A stretch of DNA of 64,000 nucleotides from the NCBI RefSeq assembly GCF_021130785.1, contig NC_060211.1:121717001-121781000 (forward strand), read 5' to 3'. The notes under the pieces are model-generated. The model saw only the letters and a program-made list of their open reading frames with translations. It was not told the origin of the DNA and ran no database searches. Numbering within the stretch: the first letter of the stretch is position 1; each line of letters starts with the position of its first letter. Shown piece by piece: positions 41,124 to 51,246 of this stretch. The DNA comes from Homalodisca vitripennis (lineage: Eukaryota > Arthropoda > Insecta > Hemiptera > Cicadellidae). A program made the translations under genes and the position numbers.

Positions 41124-42890
41124 GTGTGTCTGTGGTGCACGGTTAGTGGGCCAGACCTAGTGACTTGCCACTCTGTAAAATCAATAATTGCTGACTTCAG
41201 CAGTCCCTTTTCTGCAAAGATTTACTGAACATTACCATGTAAACATTCAGAATATTGAACCACGGAGTAAGTCTGTGGTGCAGGGTTACTGGGCCAGACC
41301 TAGTGACTTGCCACTCTGTGAAATCAATAATTGCTGACTTCAGCATTCCCTCCTCTGCAATGATATACTGAACATTACCATGTAAACATTCAGAATATTG
41401 AACCACGGAGTAAGTCTGTGGTGCAGGGTTACTGGGCCAGACCTAGTGACTTGCCACTCCGTAAAATCAATAATTGCTGACTTCAGCATTCCCTCCTCTG
41501 CAATGATTTACTGAACATTACCATGTAAACATTCAGAATATTGAACCACGGAGTAAGTCTGTGGTGCAGGGTTACTGGGCCAGACCTAGTGACTTGCCAC
41601 TCTGTAAAATTAATAATTGCTGACTTCAGCAGTCCCTTCCTCCTGCAATGATATACTGAACATTACCATGTAAACATTCAGAATATTGAACCACGGAGTA
41701 AGTCTGTGGTGCAGGGTTACTGGGCCAGACCTAGTGACTTGCCACTCTGTAAAATCAATAATTGCTGACTTCAGCATTCCCTCCTCTGCAATGATATACT
41801 GAACATTACCATGTAAACATTCAGAATATTGAACCACGGAGTAAGTCTGTGGTGCAGGGTTACTGGGCCAGACCTAGTGACTTGCCACTCTGTAAAATCA
41901 ATAATTGCTGACTTCAGCAGTCCCTCCTCTGCAATGATTTACTGAACATTACCATGTAAACATTCAGAATATTGAACCACGGAGTAAGTCTGTGGTGCAG
42001 GGTTACTGGGCCAGACCTAGTGACTTGCCACTCTGTAAAATCAATAATTGCTGACTTCAGCAGTCCCTCCTCTGCAATGATATACTGAACATTACCATGT
42101 AAACATTCAGAATATTGAACCACGGAGTAAGTCTGTGGTGCAGGGTTACTGGGCCAGACCTAGTGACTTGCCACTCTGTAAAATCAATAATTGCTGACTT
42201 CAGCAGTCCCTCCTCTGCAATGATTTACTGAACATTACCATGTAAACATTCAGAATATTGAACCACGGAGTAAGTCTGTGGTGCAGGGTTACTGGGCCAG
42301 ACCTAGTGACTTGCCACTCTGTAAAATCAATAATTGCTGACTTCAGCAGTCCCTCCTCTGCAATGATATACTGAACATTACCATGTAAACATTCAGAATA
42401 TTGAACCACGGAGTAAGTCTGTGGTGCAGGGTTACTGGGCCAGACCTAGTGACTTGCCACTCTGTAAAATCAATAATTGCTGACTTCAGCAGTCCCTCCT
42501 CTGCAATGATATACTGAACATTACCATGTAAACATTCAGAATATTGAACCACGGAGTAAGTCTGTGGTGCAGGGTTACTGGGCCAGACCTAGTGACTTGC
42601 CACTCCGTAAAATCAATAATTGCTGACTTCAGCAGTCCCTCCTCTGCAATGATATACTGAACATTACCATGTAAACATTCAGAATATTGAACCACGGAGT
42701 AGTTACTGTAAGTCTGTAAAATAAATAATTGCTGACTTCAGCAGCAATGGTTACCATGTAAACATTCAGAATATTGAACCACGGAGTAAGTCTGTGGTGC
42801 AGGGTTTATGGGCCAGATCTAGTGACTTGCCACTCTGTGAAATCAATAATTGCTGACTACAGCAGTGCCTCCCCGCCAAATGCACTCAAC
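41124..42890. repeat. Tandem array of 143-bp units
   Basis: Unit starts, taken at GTAAGTCTGTGGTGCAGGGT or its equivalent, are 41124, 41267, 41410, 41553, 41698, 41841, 41984, 42127, 42270, 42413, 42556, 42699 and 42786. Eleven full units are 143 bp, except the fourth (145 bp). The twelfth is an 87-bp deletion derivative. The last is diverged and truncated. Units 6-7 and 8-9 look identical as pairs, marked by GATTTAC versus GATATAC, so a 286-bp dimer has been duplicated. End units are the most diverged. The repeated minus-strand frames of ~69 codons come from the repetition. 143 is not a multiple of 3, so no continuous protein exists. It follows the Helitron remnant directly. Confidence 0.97.
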
Positions 42891-44984
42891 ATTATCAAGC
42901 CTCGTGGGGGGTCCACATAATACTGTTGTAATAATTGAATAATTGCATATTTACGTTAGGGAGAGTTTTTGAATAATTAGCTCTTGTTACGAAAAAATAC
43001 ACCATTAGGTGAACAAATAGTTCGAATAATGTACAGTTACTAATATAAGGACGTTTATTGACCTATTATATGTATACTATAAACGGTAATCATACTAAAA
43101 TAATTATAGTGATAGGTTACCGAGGTTCCAAGATGTTGATCTATAAATTTTTCATCTTGTAGGCTCAATCAAAAACTGGTTTATTTTACGTTTAAATGTA
43201 AATGTTACATTTGTTGATGACAGTGAATAAAAAAGCGCATCTAAAAATCACAGATTAATAGTAATGCGTTTGTATTGCTTTTAGTACAACCTTTGTTTAC
43301 TTATTCCAGTTTTCTCCATCCCCGAAGAAAGGTACAAAAAAAAAAAAATTATTAGACAACCATGTTTTTAAAGTGTTATTACATTACTATTGTAGACTAA
43401 TTTTTACTATTTGTTCCTCTAAAATCCCCAGCTAACCTGCTAGTTTAAGTAATATTGTTAGTACTTACAAATATATTTATGACAACCAAAACGGATGTCG
43501 TATTATGAAAAATGATGATGATGACACCTCAGGCAATTATTTCCATTGATAAACGCATACATGAACTAGGGTAAACTATTATATTAATGAATTCAGTAAT
43601 TTATTTATTGTATTGAGTAGTGATAATCAAATAAAATTATTAACCAGACTTTCAATATACTTTATTTAAACAATAGCGGTATTACTGCCAATTATATTTT
43701 TTTGCAATTAATGAAACATTATTTATTATTGAAAAAATAATGGTGTAAACATGCATGTGTTACAAGACAGCACTACCGCACACTCTATCGGGATCATCAT
43801 GAAGTTCGTTGAGGTATTTCAAGCAACATCCGCTAGAGTGAAGCACTATACATATTGACGTGCAAACTAAAATAGACTAAAGACAGTGTTGCATTGATAA
43901 TGATTTATTTACAATTAAAGTTATGAATAAATACTTGTTTACAACTTGGAAAAAATGGCATATATAATAATCAAACATAATTTGAAACTTATTTTTATTA
44001 TACGGTATATGTAATATATAATTAAAATTCCTAACAGTATAATACAATTTGCATATCAACTTGTATAAAATGTATACATGCTTTTCAAAATCAGCTCCAA
44101 AGAATGAATTATGTATATGCAACCAGGTCTATATGGAATTTACATGAAGAAACATACAATATTACATAATTCTCGAAAAATGTGTGACGTATTCTATCCA
44201 CATCGTTTAGCACAATTTATTAATTTAACCATATAAAATATTTTCTCAGGTATAGGCACTGGTACTGGATGAATATTAAAATTGTTTTATTTAAAGCTAA
44301 TGTATTTATAGAAGTATAAAAAACTAATATTCTTAAAGATGAAAAGCGTGCCTGTTCCACCAGAAAGCGTTAAGAGTTCTAAGATTTATAACGTAACATC
44401 TTTGCAGGCATTCATAAAAGAATCTAAGTATTCTATCTGATCATTTGTTTTTGTAGGGTAAGGTTTAATTTCTCTATAAAAAAAACAACTTCTAGTTGTC
44501 AAAATGAATGGAATTTTTTTAACTTTATTGCAGAATCTGCACGCCTAACTGGTATTTTCATTGTGAATTCGTTAGAGATCATACAAACACCACCGAGAGC
44601 ATGTTTGATAGCTACTATCGTTAAATTTTACATTTGCTGTTCAGAAGTTTCACTCAAATTTATAGTTTTTAATTCTTAATACTAAGTCTATACTAATACT
44701 TCCTTTTAAAGCTGAGTTCTCTCTTTGGAACTGTGATAAATGTCTTGAACTAAATATTGGGAATAAGTTATGACGTTTGTGTAGTATTCAATTCACATTT
44801 TTACTAACACTTTTCATACATTTGAGCTTATTCATCACTTATTTATTTCTTAGGGTCGCCCTAAATGTAATGGCTAAGATGTTCAAAATTAGTTGCAGCC
44901 TGTATTTGCATATTGACACGGATGCATATTGAATTTACACTTTGTTGGTTCAGCGTTAGAAAAACCTTTCATTCGAGGGGTTGG
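42891..44984. other. AT-rich sequence, no gene seen
   Basis: A weak imperfect inverted repeat spans about 43770-43845 (AGCACTACCGCACACTCTAT against ATCCGCTAGAGTGAAGCACT). No gene was seen. Confidence 0.4.
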
Positions 44985-45240
44985 AATGTTATCCGTATGT
45001 ATGTGTGTATCTCGAAACAAAGAGAAAATTACCGAATAGAGGAATTTTTAAACAAACTGAATAGAATAATATGACATTTAAACATGCAACATAGCACATG
45101 ATGTAAGATAACAACAAATATTTCATTAGTATAATTTAATTTTTCCATTTAACTTCCTTTCAACAAAGATATAATGAGTTTTATGATGGTCCATAAGTAT
45201 CCATAGAGTTTGGCTAAGCGTCATTTCAGCTTTTACTTGG
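44985..45240 (+). repeat. Possible degraded copy of the GTCTGTCTG-type repeat
   Basis: CCGTATGTATGTGTGTATCT with a following CGAAAC near 44995-45020, and AGTTTGGCTAAGCGTCATTT near 45209, match outer landmarks of the repeat at 1850-1995. The interior is poorly matched. Confidence 0.3.
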
Positions 45241-45664
45241 TCAGCCAATTGGACCACTGAGAATTATGTATTAAAATAAGTTTAGACAAAATACTTTTCT
45301 AAATTATTTAACTTTCAAAATAACTTAATTATATATTCCTTAAAACCACTGTTTAACAGTTATTCAAATTTGTAATATTAGTTATATCTATAAAGAAAAT
45401 TTGAATTCCAAAGTCTTGAGTGTTCAAAAAACAAAAGTAATGAGAAGAAAAAATATCATACATCCACCATGGATTCCCAAAACACTTCCCGATGATTTTT
45501 TTGTTGAATATGACAAATTTATAACAAATGTCTAGTCATAATATGATATTTTAATTTAATAGTTGAGTAATTATCAAATGACCTCTGATAGAACTAAGTG
45601 TGCAGCTGTTGCAAGTAGTAAGCAATAGCATTTCGAAATAATCTGAGTTAAAACTAAGAACTCT
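45241..45664. other. AT-rich sequence, no gene seen
   Basis: Left flank of the Tc1-type element. Nothing recognised. Confidence 0.5.
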
Positions 45665-45666
45665 TA

Positions 45667-46999
45667 TAGTAGAATAGATATAACTTCCGAATTGGAAGGG
45701 TGTGGAGGGGCAGTGAGCAGTGGGGAGACTGATGCCGCGGTGTTGCCACGTTGGTGCGGGCACTGCCGTGAGCGGTCACTGAGAAGAGAACATGAGACGG
45801 TGCGCGCCAGCGTACTTAGCCTACCAACAAACAACGCGTCAGTGTGTGTTGTCTTTTGATTGTTTATACTAGTAATCAGAAACGAAATTTCTCTAATTTA
45901 ACACAAATATGTGCGATATTAATATGTTACCATTATACTATATAATAATCTACAACTACTAAATAATTCGGATATCATGAAGGACAAATAACTTGGGTAC
46001 TCTGAAAACCTAATATTGCATTCACAACACAAATATATTTATTTCGGGGGCTGTCACAATACTTCAAACACCGTCAGCATACATTCTGTTGACGTATATT
46101 TCCTGTGTTCCTTGGTCAGTTTGCACTCTATATTCGTCAGCAAAATCATCCAGGTCACTAGTTTCACTGTCACTGTCATCTCTATTCACGTGAATTATCA
46201 TTTCCTCTACTGCTGTTTCAATGAGACCTTCTTGTGCCCACGCTTCTAAAATAGATTTTTTGTGTGCTTTACGATATCCGTCTATTCTACGGTTGTAACT
46301 TGTTGAAGTCCTTCTTCGGTTAACCTCCTAACTTCAGTCATGTTAAATGTTTTATTGTTCCGAGCAACGTGTCCCTTAACTTGTGCCCAAACGATCTCTA
46401 TTGCATTGAAATGGCAATGGTAAGGTGGCAGTCTGACAGTTTTTATGTCCTTAGGCTTTAGCCATCTCATCTATAATATACACTTGGGGACCGGTGCGCG
46501 GTGGTTTATTCATTTCACATATTTCTAACAACTCGGCTTTTGTAAAATCTTCTGCTAATTGTATGTTATGCTCGCGAAGCCATGCCTGAATTTCCGCTTT
46601 TTGTTACGTTGCGTTGGGGCCTTATCTAAAACCTTGGAGTGGTATGGGGCGTTGTCCATAGCAATAACCGATGGAGCAGAAAGGTTAGGTAGAAGTGATT
46701 CTCTGAACCATTTTGAAAAAGTGTCATGGTTCATTTCTTCATGGTAGTCTGTGGTTTGCTTTGAAGCAAATAACAAGCAAAAATTAGGAACAAACCCTCC
46801 ATATGTACCAGCAGTAAAATAAGCCTACCGCTTTTGCCAATATTCCTTTGCCGATGTGGCAACAGTGCCTGTTGCTATGGCAACCGCGTCATACGCTCCT
46901 CGCTCCTATTGGTCAGGTAGCCAACCAGGCAGTTCTCCCTCTCACTCCAACGTCAGAACGCCCCACCCCGCCGATTCGGAAGTTATATCTATTCGACTA
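45667..46999 (-). mobile_element. Tc1/mariner-superfamily element, 1333 bp, both ends present
   Basis: The two ends are inverted repeats. 45667-45695 starts TAGTAGAATAGATATAACTT and 46971-46999, reverse-complemented, starts TAGTCGAATAGATATAACTT. They share 27 of 29 positions. TA dinucleotides flank the element at 45665-45666 and 47000-47001, the target duplication typical of this superfamily. Composition inside is clearly less AT-rich than outside, especially 45690-45840 and 46850-46980. The minus strand encodes a broken transposase missing its N-terminal half. The intact ends with well-matched repeats suggest a non-autonomous copy moved by a relative. Confidence 0.85.
46045..46860 (-). pseudogene. 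DDE transposase, C-terminal half, frameshifted
   Basis: Three frames join in order. 46555-46860 carries a segment from FTAGTYGGFVP to HEEMNHDTFSKWF, LLPNLSAPSVIAMDNAPYHS (second catalytic Asp in MDNAPYHS). After a shift near 46595 an alternative frame continues with AEIQAWLREHNIQLAEDFTK and ends at a stop near 46465. The next frame, 46282-46470, carries VRLPPYHCHFNAIEIVWAQV, holding the catalytic Glu. A third shift near 46285 leads to an acidic tail (DDSDSETSDLDDFADEY) ending near 46045. The first catalytic Asp and the DNA-binding helix-turn-helix domains are deleted. The LPPYHC-NPIE-WxxVK pattern is that of the IS630/Tc1 DDE_3 group. No active enzyme is possible. Confidence 0.85.
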
Positions 47000-47004
47000 T
47001 AGTT

Positions 47005-47420
47005 AAGATTAAATCGGATATCTTAATTTTGCTGTAGTAACAACTGTCAGATATTAAGTTTACAGCTGCTACTTATAGACACGAGCAACCTTTTAGAATA
47101 GAATGCATCTATACGTGAACTGGAAAACAATTTTAAAAACCAGAAATAATAAGAAAAAAATCACAAAGTATGGAGTTCACAACCTTTAATCATTAATTTA
47201 AAATTAATGTAAACCCTTTTACTGCTAAGATTTCTTAAGAGTTTGAGATTTTTTCTGAGTAGCCTATAGAAATGTTGAAACAACTTAAAAGTTTTTGGAT
47301 GCGGACTAATCATATATTTAACAATGAGATATCTCTCATACCTATACAATTTAAACAAAGTAAGGTCATAAAAGTGCATGATATTTAGAAGTATTCTGAC
47401 AGAATCAAGAAGATCCCCAG
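47005..47420. other. AT-rich sequence, no gene seen
   Basis: Right flank of the Tc1-type element. An open frame at 47161-47379 (minus) is unsupported. Confidence 0.45.
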
Positions 47421-47423
47421 TAC

Positions 47424-47600
47424 ATTATTTATTTATTTATCACTAGACGTTTGGCTAAGTACAAAATAGACAGCCCAAGGACAGACTACAGGCGCAGGAT
47501 ACCAGAATATATAGTACCTAATCTATTTAATCAGTTGCGTAGAGAAATAGAAATGTAAACCGGCAGCCTACACTTGGCTAAGGATAACTAGACCTCTATA
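47424..47600 (-). mobile_element. LINE/SINE 3' end with (AAAT)n tail, minus strand
   Basis: On the minus strand the sequence reads TTTGTACTTAGCCAAACGTC, TAGTGAT and then AAATAAATAAATAAT, the tailed 3' end of a retroposed element. The body upstream (higher coordinates) is not recognised as coding. Confidence 0.45.
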
Positions 47601-48059
47601 TCAACTATGAAGTCAAAACTTGCCATTTTCAGATGTCTTAGGAATAGGCCTAGCCTAGCCCAATCTCCAATAGTCTGCCCCAACATTCCACTACACTGCA
47701 CAATGCTAAACACTATTGTCATTACACAGATTCACTCTCACTGTACTAGACTGTTCTTTATTCACACTACTTTATCCACTGACCACGAAAAAGCCACCAA
47801 ATCTAAATCACTCAGTGAGCAAACATAACATAAACATAACCCAAAAACAAAACATAATCTAACTACACACGATTAGTAGAAACTGTTTCGACCAGACGAC
47901 AGTACTGCACACAACTGGAGACAGACAAAGAGGTACAAAACAGACATTCATGCACATATTTCATAACAGATTCTTAAGAATTATTTTTAAATATAAAACC
48001 ATGTTATTGTTATTTATATTGATTTCTTTATGTCATCTTTATATTATTGTATTGTTATT
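47601..48059. other. Non-coding mixed-composition block
   Basis: The stretch 47600-47960 is less AT-rich, with a GGCCTAGCCTAGCCC run. A 73-codon plus-strand frame at 47607-47828 has no motif. It may be part of the bodies of the flanking retroposons. Confidence 0.3.
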
Positions 48060-48340
48060 GTTATATTAATTTCTAACCGCATTCATAAAATTGCCAAATA
48101 TAAATAGAAACATGATGGCTGCCCTAAACGGCAAATAAATCATCATTAGTATTTTCATTTAGTGAGTTGATTTAAGCGATACAACTTATTAAAGACATTA
48201 TTACCAGTAGAAGTGGAACAGTGGAAATAAGGAAATATCGCTGGACCTCAACGACAAGTTTTTTTATGTAACTTGGCGAGGCCAAACTGTATAAAACAAT
48301 GTAATTGTATAAATAAATAAATAAAATAAATATAGTTTAT
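48060..48340 (+). mobile_element. Two retroposon 3' ends in tandem, plus strand
   Basis: GATGGCTGCCCTAAACGGCA followed by AATAAATCATCAT (48114-48145) and then CTTGGCGAGGCCAAACTGTA, an AATTGTATAAATAAATAAAT tail (48271-48330), both have the form of LINE/SINE 3' termini with AAAT-type tails. No reverse-transcriptase coding is visible between them. Confidence 0.45.
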
Positions 48341-49060
48341 ACACGGACATCCACTCACATTTAAGAAACACACATACTCTTGTATTAGATTAAACTATCG
48401 TGGAATCACTGGAAGCGTGTTCTAGAGGAGGTCGGTATACAATTCACCCTCCAAGGGTTGGAAAATACAACATGCTTAAGAAACTGCAATATCCCATGTT
48501 TCATGTGTCAGTCCACTTATAATTACCTATTCTTATTGGACAGTAAAATATAAACTTTTGCTCCATATTTCATCCTTTACTCCCATATTTTAGAAAGGAG
48601 GTGAAAAGACAGGAGGGAGATAGACTATTGAAGCGTAGGGCTGCAGTCAGTGTATCGCCCGGAGCTTCCATCATGTTAAACGGTTGACCTACTTGGCACA
48701 TGTTTGCTCAGCAGCCTATCGCCACTTGTGCAAAGCTTCTATTAAACGTGTGACGTCTTTGTGCATACAGATGACTACTTACAGCTGTGCCCTCGACTCT
48801 ACCCCGGCCCTTCGCCATTAGCAAGCAATTAACCGACTCCTCTTTGGCTTCACCTGTATCTTCTCATTGCGGGTGACGCGTACACGCAATTTACTTCTGT
48901 CAACAAAACATTGCCACACCGATGTGTTTAGGCGCTTTTGTTAGCTTGTTATACATAATTTGTAAAGTAGAATAATATATCAGTAAATCTTTCCTTTAAA
49001 CTATTGGTAGTATGTACGCTGATAAATTTCAATACCGCAATATGTAAATACGGTTTTTTG
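48341..49060. other. Mixed-composition block, unidentified
   Basis: The stretch 48600-48960 is clearly less AT-rich (CCCTCGACTCTACCCCGGCC, CATTGCGGGTGACGCGTACA). No coding frame was recognised. It probably derives from the LINE whose 3' end lies at 49130-49372. Confidence 0.35.
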
Positions 49061-49108
49061 GCGCGCGCGCGCGTGTATGTGTGTTGTGAGTGTGTGTTTT
49101 GTGTTGAT
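49061..49108. repeat. (GC)n/(GT)n simple repeat
   Basis: A GCGCGCGCGCGCG run passes into GTGT-rich sequence. This is the only alternating GC run in the window. Confidence 0.9.
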
Positions 49109-49129
49109 GTTATATGATAATTAATCACC

Positions 49130-49372
49130 CGATTCAATTCGTCCACAATCTCCAGGGAAGCAACTCGAGCCTACGCACAGGCTTTCTGCCCATGTAGTCT
49201 CATTTCCTAGGCCACTTTAATTTGATGAGTGTAATATTTTCATGTTTAATGTTTTTTAAGTACACATTTAAATATTATAGTAACAAGATAATATAGATTT
49301 GATAGTAAATGTGCTAGCATGTAAATATTTTTGGGAAATAAATTATGATTTGATTTGATTTTGATATTTTAA
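49130..49372 (+). mobile_element. LINE 3' UTR and (TTTGA)n tail
   Basis: Landmarks are GGAAGCAACTCGAGCCTACG, CACAGGCTTTCTGCCCATGT, a GTAAATATTTTTGGGAAATA stretch, and the terminal AAATTATGATTTGATTTGAT. Short terminal GATTT iterations are typical of several insect LINE clades. Only the 3' part remains. Confidence 0.55.
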
Positions 49373-51009
49373 TTTATAAGAACAAGAATAGTATCTCAAG
49401 TTATACATTCAGATATTACTTGACATATCAGAATACAATAGTTCATATCTCAAAAACCTATTGGTCGTTTTATAAAAAATGATGATAGTCCTAATTTCTA
49501 AAGAAGTAACATATATTTTAATTGGTAGCCTGCATAAGCTGTATATTAATACTTCTGTAAATATGAATTTATCCTTTTAAATAAAACATGCGTATATTAA
49601 TAGTCTATGTTATATGATTCTAAAAAGAAGTAATTAGCCATAAAAATAAAATAAAATATCAGTAAAAGTGTGAGCTTAAAGAACGAATAAAATCTTTCCT
49701 CATTCAAATGAAAATATAGATTTGTTATAATTTAAAAACATTAAACAGCTCCATTCATAGGTGCCTTAAAGTCTTCTTAGCACCTAATGAGACATAATTT
49801 AAGGATAGGGACCTTAGCTTTCCTTTGTGGTATTTTTTTTAACATTTCCATGTATTCTACTTGCCATATGACATCTAAACCGTTCAAAGCGGTCCACTTC
49901 TTTGTGTATTGTTATTTTCAAAAAATATTTAGAGTACATATAAATATATAACTTTTTACAAAGGTATGATTTTTTATATTTATTTACGAGTAATTTTATA
50001 AAATAAATGGAAATTATGTTCTTACCATATATAATAAATATATTTTTTGATTTGGTTTTCTTTCTAAGAATATATTTATTAAATGCCACAAAATATTTAC
50101 GGGATTAGGTTTATTTCTTTATTGGTATCACTGTTACTTATAAAACAAGTAAGCGATGTCCTATTATATAAAATTATTGTTACAAATACTAGTGTAAAAA
50201 ATGAATTTGTTAGCTAAACATATCCACGCAATCTCCAAGAGCCAAAAGTTAATTTGCATTGTATAAGCACAAGTTATATTTTTTGTGACAATGGCAGAGG
50301 AAATTCAACTAGGAAAGAAATTGATTATTACCGTATACATGTTTGTGAGGGCAGAGGTTTGAGTTTACCTTAAGAAAAGTATTAAAAATGAATTTTGCTT
50401 ATTCGGTTTGGTTATGCAATGCTAATTGGCTCTCGACTTCTTTAATATATAGGTTATCTTAAGATAGATATACAAATACTTAATTCCCACATTTTAAAAA
50501 ACCATATTTATAAACATTTTTCATATTAACGTACACTAATTTTGTATAATGCTTCAAAGATGAAACGAGGAAAAACTAATTTCATACTATGCCAAAGTTT
50601 TATCCAGTTTGTTCATAAAATAGTGTACGTAAAGATAATGGAAAAGTGTTGTAAGCTACAAAACCTGTTTTACTAACTTTAACATTACTTATATCGGTTA
50701 CATAAATTCGTATTTTCTAGAAAAACTTTGTAAATTACCTACATTCTATGAGACGATGCGTTATTATAGTTTAAAACATTTCAATTGGTGAACATAAATT
50801 ACACATAACACTCTTTGTTATTATAGTCTTGATATCTTAAATAATTAAAAAATATAATTATTAATTTTTTGTTAACTACCATTTTTATTAGTTAAATATT
50901 CGATTCAAATTAAGAATAGAGCAAACACATTTGAGAAGTGAATTAATATTAGTTTTTGAGATAAATATTGAACATTTCTTAGGTTATTGTACATTCTGAG
51001 TAGTTCAAA
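49373..51009. other. AT-rich sequence, no gene seen
   Basis: An open frame at 49814-50089 (minus, 91 codons) is Lys/Ile/Tyr-rich from AT bias, with no recognisable motif. Confidence 0.45.
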
Positions 51010-51246
51010 TCACTTGAGAGATTCCCTTAAGGGATTTGGGAGTGTTATCTCTGGTACCCTCGACACCTCTCTGTTAAGTAATGTCTCAGAGCAGCGACAC
51101 GAACTATTCCTCCCGATGGGAGGTTTAGTGAACGTGGGATAAGCCAAACACGGTGCGGCGCTGGAGTCTTGGTTCTGTTCCAACACTAATACATAGCCTA
51201 CTGCTTTCTCACCAAGGGTTTCTGTTACAAATGTTGAATAACTCAA
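51010..51246 (-). other. GC-richer block with 78-codon frame, unidentified
   Basis: Composition rises sharply against the flanks. The minus-strand frame starts MSYSTFVTETLGEKAVGYVL and ends LPNPLRESLK. It is not low-complexity and has Cys and Pro in mixed order, but no family is recognised. It contains a 12-bp palindrome, TCCCTTAAGGGA, at 51023. It could be an exon, a decayed transposon or chance. No convincing splice donor follows. Confidence 0.25.

Noticed and set aside
41197..42695. Six near-identical ~69-codon minus-strand frames (starting MVQYSECLHGNVQY) as a gene family
   Set aside because: They are produced by the 143-bp tandem repeat. The unit is not a multiple of 3, each frame ends at the same repeat-borne stop, and no motif is present.
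41124..42890. CRISPR array
   Set aside because: The 143-bp unit repeats as a whole without unique spacers, and the DNA is eukaryotic.
46016..46249. Plus-strand 77-codon frame inside the Tc1-type element
   Set aside because: It is antisense to the transposase C-terminal tail and has no motif of its own.
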